From Ralstonia sp. UBA689 (GTDB lineage Bacteria; Pseudomonadota; Gammaproteobacteria; Burkholderiales; Burkholderiaceae): a stretch of 21,260 nt of DNA. Made by a program: the position numbers and the translations under genes. Below the pieces are notes generated by a model that worked only from the letters and a program-made list of their open reading frames with translations, was not told the origin of the DNA and searched no databases. The first letter of the stretch is position 1. Every line of letters starts with the position of its first letter. Location: the NCBI RefSeq assembly GCF_002298975.1, contig NZ_DBMV01000016.1, positions 1 through 21,260 on the forward strand, in the 5' to 3' direction. Positions 13,675 to 21,260 of this stretch are shown here, in pieces.

Positions 13675-14520
13675 CTAGCGCAGCGTCTTTGCAAACTGGC
13701 CGAGGTAACGTACGCCTTCGATGGCGCGGCTGCCGTACCACGACACCATCTCGCCATCGACCAGATAGACGGGCTTGCCGATCTGCTTCTCCAGCGCATC
13801 GGCGTGGTCTTCGGTAAAGCTGTAAGGCTCAGTGGAAAGCAGTACGCAGTCGATGCTGCGCACCACCTCGTCGCTCCAGCGGAAGGTGGGGTAGCGCGTA
13901 TCGTGGCGGTTGGGTCGGGCACAGTCACCGCTCTTTTCGGCGCCGCATTGCACGGGCGCTGGGTCTTCCGGCCACGTGTGGCAGTTGACGAGCTTGAGCA
14001 TGCGCGAGATGTACGTGTCACGCGACACCGTCATCCACGGGTCTTGCCAGATGACATACAGCACGCGGTGCGGCAGGAAGTGGCGGCCGCGCAGGGCGTC
14101 CAGTTCTTGCGTGAGCGCGTCGGCCAACTTCTGCGCCTGCGCCTCGCGACGGAAGATGCCGCCCAGCAGTTGGTACAGCGCAAGGTTGTCTTCCGGCGCG
14201 CACGGGTGCGTCACGATGACGTTGGGGATAAACGTGCGCAGCTTGTCGGCCGTCTCGCGCGTGTTCTCATCGATGTTGACGATGACGTGCGTGGGCGCCA
14301 GTTCGCGCAATTTGTCGAGCTTAACGGTCTTGGTGCCGCCCACCTTGGGCACGTTGCGCACCGCTTCGCGCGGGTGGATGCAGAAGCCGGTGCGGGCGAC
14401 CAGTTGCTCGCCCAGATCGAGCGAGAACAGCAGGTCGGTGATGGAGGGCACAAGGCTGGCGATGCGCGGCGTGGTGCTAACGGGGGCGTGCGCCTGGCCG
14501 AGCGCGTCTGTGTACGTCAT
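13675..14520 (-). CDS. BtuF/FecB-like helical-backbone metal receptor without signal peptide
   Basis: The 281-residue protein has the periplasmic-binding-protein fold of the cobalamin/siderophore-binding class (PF01497): RIASLVPSITDLLFSLDLG (19-37), VGGTKTVKLDKLRELAPTHV (60-79) and a second lobe from about 150. Unlike transport receptors it has neither signal peptide nor lipobox, and no permease or ATPase gene lies nearby, so it is probably cytoplasmic and its ligand is unknown. It has six cysteines, including GFCIHP (C47) and a C192-x7-C200 loop. The ATG overlaps the stop of the preceding dehydrogenase gene (TGATG), so the two are translationally coupled. Confidence 0.82.
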   Translation of the reverse strand: MTYTDALGQAHAPVSTTPRIASLVPSITDLLFSLDLGEQLVARTGFCIHPREAVRNVPKVGGTKTVKLDKLRELAPTHVIVNIDENTRETADKLRTFIPNVIVTHPCAPEDNLALYQLLGGIFRREAQAQKLADALTQELDALRGRHFLPHRVLYVIWQDPWMTVSRDTYISRMLKLVNCHTWPEDPAPVQCGAEKSGDCARPNRHDTRYPTFRWSDEVVRSIDCVLLSTEPYSFTEDHADALEKQIGKPVYLVDGEMVSWYGSRAIEGVRYLGQFAKTLR

Positions 14521-15320
14521 CAGGAAATCTCGGGTTTGCGGGGCTTGCGCGGTGCTCGCGCAAAGGCCAGGTCATACAGCCAGCGCGGCAGCACGTGCAG
14601 CAGCTTGGCCACGATGCCCATCTGCCACGGCAGCACGGTGAAGCGCACGCCGCGGTCGATGGCGAGCACTGCCTTCTGCGCGAAGCGGTCCACGGGCATC
14701 AGGAAGGGCATCGGATACGGGTTGTGGTCGGTCATCGGCGTGCGGATGTAGCCGGGGGCGATCGTCACCACGCGCAAGCCGCGCGGGCCGAACTCCACGC
14801 GCAGGCTCTCCAGCAACTTGATCACCGCCGATTTGGAGGCGCTGTACGCCGCCGCGCCCGGCAGCCCGCGCACGCCCGCCACGCTGGCGATGCCGACCAG
14901 CGTGCCGCCCCATCCACCTGATGTGCCGGGTTTGGCGCGTGCGAGCATCGGCTGCACGAAGGGCTGGAAGGTGTTGAGCACGCCCATCCAGTTGGTCTCC
15001 ATGACGCGGGCGAACGCCGTCAGATCACCGGGTTCGCGCAGGTCAGTACCTTCCGAGATGCCGGCGTTGGCGATGACCACGTCAGGCAATCCAGCCGCCG
15101 CGATGAAGGCCTCGGCCGCTTCGCGCATCGATTCAGCGCTGCGCACGTCGGCGGCGTAGCAGTGGACGCAGGTGCCGGCCGGCAGTGTCTGCACGAAGTC
15201 GTCGAGCACCTCAACGCGCCGCGCGACCAGCCCGATCGTGGCGCCTTGGGCGGCGTACTGGCGCGCCAGTGCTTGGCCAATGCCGCTCGATGCGCCGGTG
15301 ATGAAGACGGTTTGGCTCAT
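14520..15320 (-). CDS. Short-chain dehydrogenase/reductase
   Basis: The 266-residue classical SDR has a Rossmann fold with the nucleotide-binding motif TGASSGIG (8-15), NAG (85-87), catalytic S146, Y159 and K163 (YSASK), and PG-x-I-x-TPM after the active site. R34/R35 after strand 2 suggests NADP(H) preference. The substrate cannot be told. The C-terminus has a hydrophobic stretch (about 229-250) and a basic tail (RAPRKPRKPEIS), perhaps for membrane association. The start at 15320 has AGGAC at normal spacing and begins directly before the Rossmann strand; an upstream ATG would add 13 residues. It is translationally coupled to the next gene by TGATG. Confidence 0.92.
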   Translation of the reverse strand: MSQTVFITGASSGIGQALARQYAAQGATIGLVARRVEVLDDFVQTLPAGTCVHCYAADVRSAESMREAAEAFIAAAGLPDVVIANAGISEGTDLREPGDLTAFARVMETNWMGVLNTFQPFVQPMLARAKPGTSGGWGGTLVGIASVAGVRGLPGAAAYSASKSAVIKLLESLRVEFGPRGLRVVTIAPGYIRTPMTDHNPYPMPFLMPVDRFAQKAVLAIDRGVRFTVLPWQMGIVAKLLHVLPRWLYDLAFARAPRKPRKPEIS

Positions 15321-15357
15321 GTCCGATGTCCTGTGGATGGAAAGATGGTCGACGCAC

Positions 15358-15384
15358 AAAAAACGCCCGCACGGAGGCGGGCGT
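15358..15384 (-). terminator. Intrinsic terminator of dsbA
   Basis: Read on the minus strand, ACGCCCGC (15384-15377), a 6-base loop and GCGGGCGT (15370-15363) are followed by six T (15363-15358). It lies 49 bases past the dsbA stop and 38 bases before the dehydrogenase start, so the dehydrogenase needs its own promoter within this short gap or depends on read-through. Confidence 0.9.
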
Positions 15385-15432
15385 CGGCGGTAGTGTCACG
15401 CTCGAGGCCAGGGCCTTGGGCGCGGTAATCCG

Positions 15433-16089
15433 TCACATCTTGTGGTCGCGCACCTGCTGGACGAGGTAGTCGAGCGTTTGAATGGCACCGACGTTGCCGC
15501 CTGCATCGGCAGGTGAGGTGGTGTACTTACCCTGCACCACCACGGTCGGCACGCCTTCGATCTTGTACTGGTCAGCCAGTTGCGCGGCGCGTTTGGTATT
15601 GGTGCTCACCCCGAAACCGTTGTAGGCATCGAGGAAGGCCTTGCGGTCCACGCCGTTGGCGGCCATGAAGTCGGCAATCTGGTCCGGCTCCGACATCGAC
15701 CGGTAGTTCTTATGCAGTTGGTCGAACACACGATCGTGCAGCGTGCGGCCGCTGGCGTCCGTGGCATCGAGCTTGCCCAGGGCTTCCAGCGCGTAATAGA
15801 TGCGGGTGTGCGGTTCGAGCTTGGCGTTGAAGGCCACCGGCACGCGCTTGATCACCACGTCCTTGCCTTGCTTGGCCACCCAGGCCGTCCAGCTATTTTC
15901 GAAGTCGTAGCAGTGTGGGCAGCCGTACCAGAAGAACTCCGTGACCTCGATCTTGCCTGCGGGCACCGGTTGCGGCGCTTGCAGCACTTTGTATTCCTTG
16001 CCTGCCGTGGGCGCGGCCTGAGCGGGCACGGTCATCAGGAGGCCGGCGCCGGTAGCGAGGGCGATCAGGAAAGCAGTGAGTTTTTTCAT
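15433..16089 (-). CDS. dsbA: Thiol:disulfide interchange protein DsbA
   Basis: This periplasmic oxidase puts disulfide bonds into secreted proteins and is re-oxidised by DsbB. The 218-residue product has a signal peptide ending in AQA (25), a thioredoxin fold with the active site C57-P-H-C60 (FFWYGCPHC, the DsbA type), a helical insert (about 95-165) and the cis-proline loop GVPT (P181). The length is normal for DsbA. The cysteine-pair pilus proteins encoded at 9327-13514 are likely clients, as DsbA is needed for pilus chaperones and subunits in other bacteria. It follows the SPOR gene by 159 bases and ends at a clear terminator. Confidence 0.96.
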   Translation of the reverse strand: MKKLTAFLIALATGAGLLMTVPAQAAPTAGKEYKVLQAPQPVPAGKIEVTEFFWYGCPHCYDFENSWTAWVAKQGKDVVIKRVPVAFNAKLEPHTRIYYALEALGKLDATDASGRTLHDRVFDQLHKNYRSMSEPDQIADFMAANGVDRKAFLDAYNGFGVSTNTKRAAQLADQYKIEGVPTVVVQGKYTTSPADAGGNVGAIQTLDYLVQQVRDHKM

Positions 16090-16210
16090 GGCGGAATCTA
16101 TGCGAAATAGACGCGAATTAGACGGGTAAGCGGGAAAAACCGGGAAATCGAACTCAGAGTGGCACCCGACGGGGGGCCAGCGTAACCGAATCTCAGGTTT
16201 CTGACCGATC

Positions 16211-16237
16211 GCAGCCCGCCGGGTTCAGACGGGCTGC
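16211..16237 (-). terminator. Hairpin after the SPOR gene
   Basis: GCAGCCCG (16211-16218) and CGGGCTGC (16230-16237) form a perfect 8-bp stem with an 11-base loop, starting 11 bases past the SPOR stop. There is no T-run on the minus strand, so it is a weak or rho-assisted terminator or an mRNA-stabilising hairpin. Confidence 0.45.
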
Positions 16238-16248
16238 GTGATTTCGTA

Positions 16249-16965
16249 TCACTGGCGGGCGAAGCGGATGACCGACGATTCCACGCCCGCGGCCTGCAAG
16301 CGGCCGCGCACGGCAGTCATCTCATCCAGCGAGTTGTACGGTCCCATGCGCACGCGGTACATGGTGGCGCCGTTGACTTCCCGCTGCGTCACCTTGGCTT
16401 CGAAGCCTTGCATGGCGAGGTTGCCCTTCTGGCGCTCGGCGTCATCAGCCGATTTGTAAGCACCCACTTGCAGGAAGTAGCCCGTCTTGGCGGCATCCTG
16501 GCGGGCGATTTCAGCGATCGGATCGGCCACCGGCTTCTCATTGTTGGCCACGGCTGGTGGCGTGGCCGGCTTGGGCGGGCGCGCGGCGGGCGTGCTGGCC
16601 GGCGGCGTGGTTGCGCTAGGCTGGGCCGGTCGGACGGTGACGCCCGGCGGTGGGTTGTTCGCTTCGGGCGGTTGGTCAACCGGCTTGGCCGGCACACGGC
16701 TCCACAGCGGCGCGTTCGGGTCGGCCGGCGGGGCGCTGGCCTGCGGCGCGGTCTGCGCGGGCGTCGGCAGCGTGTTGACCACGTTGCCCGGTTCGCTCGG
16801 CTTGGGTTGCGCGCCGTTGCGCGCCACGAACGGTACCGGCGCCTTGGTGATGTACACCGCTACCACCACCGCGATCGCCAAGCCGACGATCAGGCCGAGC
16901 ACCAGACCCAGAAACGTGCCGCCCCGTTGCGAGCGGGCACGGGAAGATTGCGTATTGCGTGCCAT
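16249..16965 (-). CDS. SPOR-domain inner-membrane protein (FtsN-like)
   Basis: The 238-residue protein has FtsN architecture: a short basic cytoplasmic tail, one membrane helix (about 19-40, FLGLVLGLIVGLAIAVVVAV), a long Pro/Ala/Thr-rich periplasmic linker (about 45-150) and a C-terminal SPOR domain (about 160-238; YFLQVGAYKSADDAERQK, YRVRMGPY). SPOR domains bind denuded glycan at the division septum. A role in cell division is likely, but whether it is the functional FtsN is not shown. Two ATGs are possible; the one at 16965 has AAGGA at better spacing than 16971. It follows argS by 45 bases, a common order in Burkholderiales. Confidence 0.88.
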   Translation of the reverse strand: MARNTQSSRARSQRGGTFLGLVLGLIVGLAIAVVVAVYITKAPVPFVARNGAQPKPSEPGNVVNTLPTPAQTAPQASAPPADPNAPLWSRVPAKPVDQPPEANNPPPGVTVRPAQPSATTPPASTPAARPPKPATPPAVANNEKPVADPIAEIARQDAAKTGYFLQVGAYKSADDAERQKGNLAMQGFEAKVTQREVNGATMYRVRMGPYNSLDEMTAVRGRLQAAGVESSVIRFARQ

Positions 16966-17010
16966 GTCCATCCTTCAAGATGCGCCAGATTATAAGAGCG
17001 CTGTGAGGCT

Positions 17011-18813
17011 TTACATCTTTTGCGGAGCCGAGACGCCGATCACCGCCAGGCCGTTGCGCAGCACCTGGCGCGTGGCGGCCAGCAGTGCAAGGCGGGCGCG
17101 CTTGACGGCCTCGTCGTCGACGAGCACGCGGTCGGCGTTGTAGAAGGCGTGGAAGTCGCCGGCCAGGTCGCGCAGATAGAAGGCCACGGCGTGCGGGGCG
17201 AGTTCACGTGCGGCATCGGCCAGCATGTCGGGGAAGGCGGCCAGGCGCTGCACCAGGGCGATGGCCTGCGGGCTGGCGTCTGGGCCGGTCACGGCAGCCA
17301 GTTCGGCGCTGGTGAGCGAGGCAGCATCGCCACCCTCACGCTGCACCCATTGCTCGAAAACCGAGCAGATGCGCGCGTGGGCATACTGCACGTAGTACAC
17401 CGGGTTCTCGTCGCTCTGCTTGAGTGCAAGGTCCACGTCGAAGACGAACTCGGTATCGGCCTTGCGCGACAGCAGGAAGAAGCGCACGGCGTCACGGCCG
17501 CGCGTGAAGCGGGCGGGCCAGTTCGGCTCGCCGGCTTCCACGCAGGTGCGGATGGTGTCGACGCCGGCTTCCGATTCGGCGTCGCCGTTGCTCCATTCGA
17601 TCAGGTCGCGCACGGTCACGTAGGAGCCGGCGCGCTTGGAAATCTTGACCTCGGCGCCGTCCTTCATCACCGTGACCATCTTGTGCAGGACGTAATCCGG
17701 ATAGCCCTTGGGAATGCCGATGTTCAGGCCCTGCAGGCCGGCGCGCACGCGGGCGATGGTGCCGTGGTGGTCGCTGCCCTGCACGTTGATGACCTGCGTG
17801 AAGCCACGCCCCCACTTGGTGGTGTGGTACGCAACGTCGGGCACGAAGTAGGTGTAGCTGCCGTCGGACTTGCGCATGACGCGGTCCTTGTCGTCGCCGT
17901 CGTCGGTCGTGCGCAGCCACAGCGCGCCTTCCTGCTCGTAGGTCTTGCCGGCGGCCACAAGCGCGTCCACCGTCTGCTGCACCTTGCCCTCGGTGTACAG
18001 CGACGACTCGAGGTAATAGCGGTCGAACTTCACGCCGAAGGCTTGCAGATCGATGTCCTGCTCGTTGCGCAGATAGGTGACGGCAAAGCGGCGGATGGCC
18101 TCGATGTTCTCCACGTCGCCAGCGCCCGTCACGGGTTCACCATCGGAGGCGCGCACGGTCTTGCCGGCCAGGTAGTCGGCGGCGATGTCGGCGATGTAGT
18201 CGCCGTTGTAGGCGGCTTCGGGCCAGTTGGCCTCGCCGGGCTTGAAGCCGTGCGCGCGGGCCTGAACGGAGACCGCCAGGTTGTGGATCTGCACGCCTGC
18301 GTCGTTGTAGTAGAACTCGCGGTGGACGGTGTGGCCCTGCCAGTCGAGCAGGCTCGCCAGCGCATCGCCCAGCGCGGCCTGGCGGCCGTGGCCGACGTGC
18401 AGCGGGCCGGTCGGGTTGGCCGAGACGAATTCCACCAGCACCGGTGCGCCGTCATGCGTGTTGGCGGCACCGTAGCGGTCGCCCTCGGCGAACACGGCGG
18501 CAATCACGTCGGTACGCGCGGTGGGCGACAGGCGCAGGTTGATGAAGCCGGGGCCGGCGATCTCGACGGCGGCCACCAGGCGTTGGCCGCGCGCATCGGC
18601 GCGGATGGCATCGGCGATCTTGCCGGCCAGCTCGCGCGGGTTGGTGCCCAGCGGCTTGGCAAGCTGCAACGCGACGTTGCAGGCGATGTCGCCGTGCGCG
18701 GCCTGCTTCGGGCGCTCCAGGACGATCTCCGGTCGGTTCTGCCCATCGGGCAGCAGGGAGCCGACGGCGTCGGACAGCAATTGGGCGATCGTCTGTTTGT
18801 GGGAGGGCAGCAT
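17011..18813 (-). CDS. argS: Arginyl-tRNA synthetase
   Basis: This class I aminoacyl-tRNA synthetase charges tRNA-Arg in the cytoplasm. The 600-residue product has the N-terminal additional domain (about 1-110; GDIACNVALQLAK, GPGFINLRL), the HIGH signature as HVGH (139-142, within SANPTGPLHVGHGR), a degenerate KMSKS as KISKR (390-394), the DALR anticodon-binding domain at the C-terminus (YVQYAHARI from 475) and the end GVSAPQKM. The start at 18813 (MLPSHKQ) fits the family N-terminus; the open frame runs on upstream to 19155 but there crosses the promoter region and the divergent DUF1840 gene. The large opposite-strand frame is a shadow. Confidence 0.97.
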   Translation of the reverse strand: MLPSHKQTIAQLLSDAVGSLLPDGQNRPEIVLERPKQAAHGDIACNVALQLAKPLGTNPRELAGKIADAIRADARGQRLVAAVEIAGPGFINLRLSPTARTDVIAAVFAEGDRYGAANTHDGAPVLVEFVSANPTGPLHVGHGRQAALGDALASLLDWQGHTVHREFYYNDAGVQIHNLAVSVQARAHGFKPGEANWPEAAYNGDYIADIAADYLAGKTVRASDGEPVTGAGDVENIEAIRRFAVTYLRNEQDIDLQAFGVKFDRYYLESSLYTEGKVQQTVDALVAAGKTYEQEGALWLRTTDDGDDKDRVMRKSDGSYTYFVPDVAYHTTKWGRGFTQVINVQGSDHHGTIARVRAGLQGLNIGIPKGYPDYVLHKMVTVMKDGAEVKISKRAGSYVTVRDLIEWSNGDAESEAGVDTIRTCVEAGEPNWPARFTRGRDAVRFFLLSRKADTEFVFDVDLALKQSDENPVYYVQYAHARICSVFEQWVQREGGDAASLTSAELAAVTGPDASPQAIALVQRLAAFPDMLADAARELAPHAVAFYLRDLAGDFHAFYNADRVLVDDEAVKRARLALLAATRQVLRNGLAVIGVSAPQKM

Positions 18814-18899
18814 AGAGAAACCATGACGCGGGCAGTGCTGAAACGGATTGAAATCCAGCTCCGGCGCGGCCAGTTGCGTTGTTCGGGGAAAAGTACGAA

Positions 18900-18908
18900 A
18901 TTTTATCA
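18900..18908 (-). promoter_or_regulatory. Possible extended -10 promoter of argS
   Basis: On the minus strand TGATAAAAT (18908-18900) contains TG-N-TAAAAT, an extended -10 element, in the 175-base divergent region between argS and the DUF1840 gene. No convincing -35 lies 17 bases upstream, as is usual for extended -10 promoters. It would give a leader of about 80 bases. Confidence 0.35.
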
Positions 18909-18988
18909 GGTGAGCCGCGGTCTTAGCCGTATTCGGCCCCCGCCGTGGCAATCTGCGGCCCCCACCCAACCAAGGGAACCACGAAACC

Positions 18989-19309
18989 ATGATCACCTTT
19001 ACTTCGCACGCTTCGCAAAAGTTCTCCATGCAGAAGGACCTCGCCATGGTGCTGCTGGGCGTGATCGGCAAGACGCTGGGCGAGCGCGGCGTCATCACGC
19101 CCGAAGAGATGCCACACGCCATCGAGCGCCTCAAGCTTGCCATCAAGGACGACACGCATCAGGCACACATCAAGGTGGCTGAACTGACGCCTCAGGCCGA
19201 TGAGGACAGCGAGGAGGAGCCGCCGCATCTCGGCCAGCGCGCTTACCCGCTGCTGCACATGCTGGAAGAGTCGCTGGCCGAAGAGGCCAACGTGCTCTGG
19301 GGCGTCTGA
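18989..19309 (+). CDS. DUF1840 family protein
   Basis: The 106-residue cytoplasmic protein opens with MITFTSHASQKFSMQKDLA, typical of the DUF1840 family, which is largely confined to beta-proteobacteria. It is mostly helical, with an acidic middle (EDSEEEPPH) and a C-terminal amphipathic helix (AYPLLHMLEESLAEEANVLW). Function is unknown. It is divergent from argS. AAGGG lies about 13 bases before the ATG, a rather long spacing. Confidence 0.88.
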   Translation: MITFTSHASQKFSMQKDLAMVLLGVIGKTLGERGVITPEEMPHAIERLKLAIKDDTHQAHIKVAELTPQADEDSEEEPPHLGQRAYPLLHMLEESLAEEANVLWGV

Positions 19310-19332
19310 GAACAGGTTCTGCTCGCCACGAG

Positions 19333-19370
19333 AAAAAAATGCCCGGCCGCCGCAAGGGTGGTCCGGGCAT
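19333..19370 (-). terminator. Intrinsic terminator facing left, with no known leftward gene
   Basis: Read on the minus strand, ATGCCCGG (19370-19363), a 16-base loop that can pair further, and CCGGGCAT (19346-19339) run into seven A on the plus strand (19333-19339), that is a T-run on the minus strand. On the plus strand no T-run follows. The nearest rightward gene (DUF1840) ends at 19309, so the polarity fits a transcript coming from the right. Confidence 0.75.
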
Positions 19371-19734
19371 CCGGCCACAAGGGCCGGGAGCGGGGGAGAG
19401 GGGCTGGCGCGTTGGCCAGTATCCTGTCTTCCTGCGTTTGCGTGATCGGCCACGCAGCATGTCGGACAACGCATCCACGTGCGCGCCTTCTACGGCCGGA
19501 ATCAATCGCCCCACGCATCGGCAGTCCGCTTGCCAGATTTAGGTAGCAAGTCACAGGCCGCGAAAGCGGTTGCCGGTGTCGATTTCCCCGTCGGCGGTGT
19601 GCCGAGCACATGGCTTACCGCGCGGGTGCGCCCCAGGTGTTGCCGGGGCGTCCAGGGGGTATCATGCGAATTGCTAAAAAATCACACATAACGCGCACCG
19701 TGTCGGGCGGCCTGACGCGTTTGATGCATTTCAC
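19371..19734. other. Intergenic region without a convincing gene
   Basis: Small open frames occur on both strands, but none has a ribosome site or protein-like composition. The region could encode a leftward small RNA ending at the terminator at 19333-19370, or simply hold the upstream control region of the histidine kinase gene. TATCAT at about 19661 and the AT-rich stretch 19670-19690 are possible promoter elements for the kinase; no good -35 is seen. No tRNA or known RNA family is recognised. Confidence 0.45.
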
Positions 19735-21195
19735 ATGGGTCTGCATGCCATGCGGTCATCCTTGCGCTCCACTCTGCTGCTCGCCGGCGGCATTCTGCTG
19801 ACGCTCGGGGTGCTGATTGCCTCGGAGACGGGCAACGTCCGCCTGAGCCAGGGCTACCGGCAGGTGATCCAGTCGCAGCAGGCGGAAACCGCCATCAACG
19901 AACTGCTCGCCGAGCTCGTCAACGCCGAAGCGGGGCAGCGCGGCTTCCTACTGACGGGCAAGGATGAATACCTCGATCCGTACAACAAGGCCATCCCGCA
20001 TATCCATGCATTGATGGCGGAAATTCGCGACCACTACGCCAACGATCCCGAGGCGCTCAAGCTGTTCTCGGAGACGGCGCTGCAGGTCAGCCGCAAGCTC
20101 ACCGAGATGGAGCTGACGCTCATCTACGGCAAGCGTGACCTGGAAGTGGCGCTTGACCTCGTGCGCACCGATTTCGGCAAGGCCTCGATGGAGGCGGTGC
20201 GGCAGGGCCTGGATCGGCTGCGCCAGCGCGAGATTGCTACCGTGGCCCGCAGCCTGGAGCACGCCGAGCGCGATCTGGCGCTTTCGCGCTATGGCATTGC
20301 GCTCATCACGGCGGTCAATATCATCCTGCTGGTGGTGCTGGGCATGCAGCACGCCAGGCGCCTCGCAGTCACCGAGCAGGAGCGCGACAAGGCGGAAGAA
20401 GAAAGCCAGAAGCTCGATCGCATGGTGCGCGAACGCACGCGGCAGCTTTCCGACCTGGCCGCCCACTTGCAGCGCGTGACCGAAGACGAGAAGACGCGAC
20501 TGGCGCGCGAGCTGCATGATGAGCTGGGGGCCATTCTGACCGCCACCAAGATGGATCTGCATTGGCTGCGCTCGCGCATGCACAGCACCGACCCCGTTGT
20601 GAGCGAGAAGATCACGCGCGTGATGTCGCATGTGGATCAGGGCATCCAGATCAAGCGCCGCCTGATCGAAGACCTGCGCCCGACCATCCTGCTCAACCTG
20701 GGCCTGGTCGAAGCGCTCTCGCAACTGACTGAAGACGTCGGCACGCGCAATGGATGGCATACCGAAATCAGCCTGCCTGACGAGATGCCCAAGCTGACCG
20801 ACGATGCCGCCATCGCGCTCTATCGCATCGTGCAGGAATCGCTCACCAATGCGTCGAAGTATGCGCATGCGACCACCGTATCGGTGGCACTCGATGCGAA
20901 CGAGGAGGGTGTGCGCTTGCGTGTGCGCGACAACGGCCGGGGCTTCCCCGCCGACATCGAACGTCGCCGCATGGTGGGGCACCACGGCCTGCTGGGCATG
21001 GAGCAGCGCGCCATCGCGCTGGGCGGCACGCTGACCATCGACTCGATGCCTGGTGGCGGGGTGACCATCATCGTCGAGCTGCCGCCGAGCAAAGCGGTGT
21101 TCGGTGAAGCAGGGCCCGGCGGTGAACCGGCGGGCCTGCCGACCCTGCCCGGCGGTGTTGCGCCGGCCTCCGGCAACGGAGGCGCGACGGTCTGA
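19735..21195 (+). CDS. CHASE3-containing sensor histidine kinase (NarL/UhpB class)
   Basis: The 486-residue inner-membrane sensor kinase has a first membrane helix (12-29), a periplasmic CHASE3 domain (about 35-175, with the signature VNAEAGQRGFLLTG at 62-75), a second membrane helix (185-204), a coiled coil (210-250), a HisKA_3 dimerisation domain with phospho-acceptor H261 (ARELHDELG), and an ATP-binding domain with N372 (QESLTNASKYA), DNGRGF (399-404), GHHGLLGM (415-422) and PGGG (439-442). The tail is Gly/Pro-rich. HisKA_3 kinases act on LuxR/NarL-type response regulators; none lies within the window. The first ATG (19735) is used; M6 at 19750 is an alternative. The signal is unknown. Confidence 0.92.
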   Translation: MGLHAMRSSLRSTLLLAGGILLTLGVLIASETGNVRLSQGYRQVIQSQQAETAINELLAELVNAEAGQRGFLLTGKDEYLDPYNKAIPHIHALMAEIRDHYANDPEALKLFSETALQVSRKLTEMELTLIYGKRDLEVALDLVRTDFGKASMEAVRQGLDRLRQREIATVARSLEHAERDLALSRYGIALITAVNIILLVVLGMQHARRLAVTEQERDKAEEESQKLDRMVRERTRQLSDLAAHLQRVTEDEKTRLARELHDELGAILTATKMDLHWLRSRMHSTDPVVSEKITRVMSHVDQGIQIKRRLIEDLRPTILLNLGLVEALSQLTEDVGTRNGWHTEISLPDEMPKLTDDAAIALYRIVQESLTNASKYAHATTVSVALDANEEGVRLRVRDNGRGFPADIERRRMVGHHGLLGMEQRAIALGGTLTIDSMPGGGVTIIVELPPSKAVFGEAGPGGEPAGLPTLPGGVAPASGNGGATV

Positions 21196-21242
21196 GCCGC
21201 CGCCTCATATCATGGCCACATAAACAAAAAGCCCCGAGGCGG

Positions 21243-21260
21243 TAATGCCGTTCAGTTAAG
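21243..21260. mobile_element. Terminal inverted repeat of an IS4-type insertion sequence (element continues beyond the window)
   Basis: The last 18 bases, TAATGCCGTTCAGTTAAG, differ at one position from the left end of E. coli IS4 as I remember it (TAATGCCGATCAGTTAAG). The element would extend rightward beyond the window. Immediately before it, AAAAAGCCCCGAGGC looks like the first arm of a terminator, possibly interrupted by the insertion. Confidence 0.6.

Noticed and set aside
17020..19182. 720-codon open frame on the plus strand
   Set aside because: It is antisense to argS and runs on through the divergent region into the DUF1840 gene. There is no recognisable domain, and its composition is shadow-like.
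19333..19370. Terminator of the DUF1840 gene
   Set aside because: The hairpin is close enough, but the T-run is on the minus strand only, so the polarity is wrong for a rightward transcript. Some bidirectional function cannot be excluded.
19610..19801. Short open frame with Cys-rich product before the kinase
   Set aside because: It overlaps the kinase start in another frame and has no ribosome site or family resemblance.

Overview
The window looks like a chromosomal segment of a high-GC beta-proteobacterium of the Burkholderiales, most likely Ralstonia. The protein sequences, the order argS / SPOR protein / dsbA, the DUF1840 gene, and a LiuR-controlled isovaleryl-CoA dehydrogenase beside aceK all point that way. 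The species cannot be fixed from the sequence alone.

Layout. Bases 1-480 hold no credible gene. They are a mosaic of long imperfect palindromes. From 481 to 5024 four genes run leftward, in transcription order liuR, ivd, aceK and can. They cover leucine/isovalerate breakdown and its MerR-type regulator, the kinase/phosphatase that splits carbon between the TCA cycle and the glyoxylate shunt, and a beta-carbonic anhydrase. Two matching palindromic operators, one before ivd and one in the liuR/metallo-hydrolase divergent region, suggest that LiuR controls both directions. From 5195 to 6693 a metallo-beta-lactamase-fold hydrolase and a small ABM-like protein form a rightward pair.

From 6806 to 13514 lies an accessory chaperone/usher pilus locus: usher, a small secreted cysteine-pair protein, a periplasmic chaperone, and three secreted DUF1120-like putative pilus subunits. 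This is the most unusual part of the window. The first two subunit genes share a roughly 292-base block of about 97% identity (leader, signal peptide, first mature strand) and then diverge abruptly. A decayed fragment of a second chaperone gene lies between them. The second subunit gene carries a run of eight G within its coding sequence. Together these suggest tandem duplication of a chaperone-subunit unit, followed by decay, recombination and possibly phase variation.

From 13675 to 18813 housekeeping genes run leftward: argS, a SPOR-domain cell-division-type protein, dsbA, a short-chain dehydrogenase, and a signal-less BtuF/FecB-like protein translationally coupled to the dehydrogenase. DsbA probably also forms the disulfides predicted in the pilus proteins. 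Rightward genes follow: a DUF1840 protein, a 425-base intergenic region with a terminator pointing the wrong way for the known genes, and a CHASE3 sensor histidine kinase. The last 18 bases match the terminal inverted repeat of IS4-type insertion sequences, so a mobile element probably begins at the right edge.
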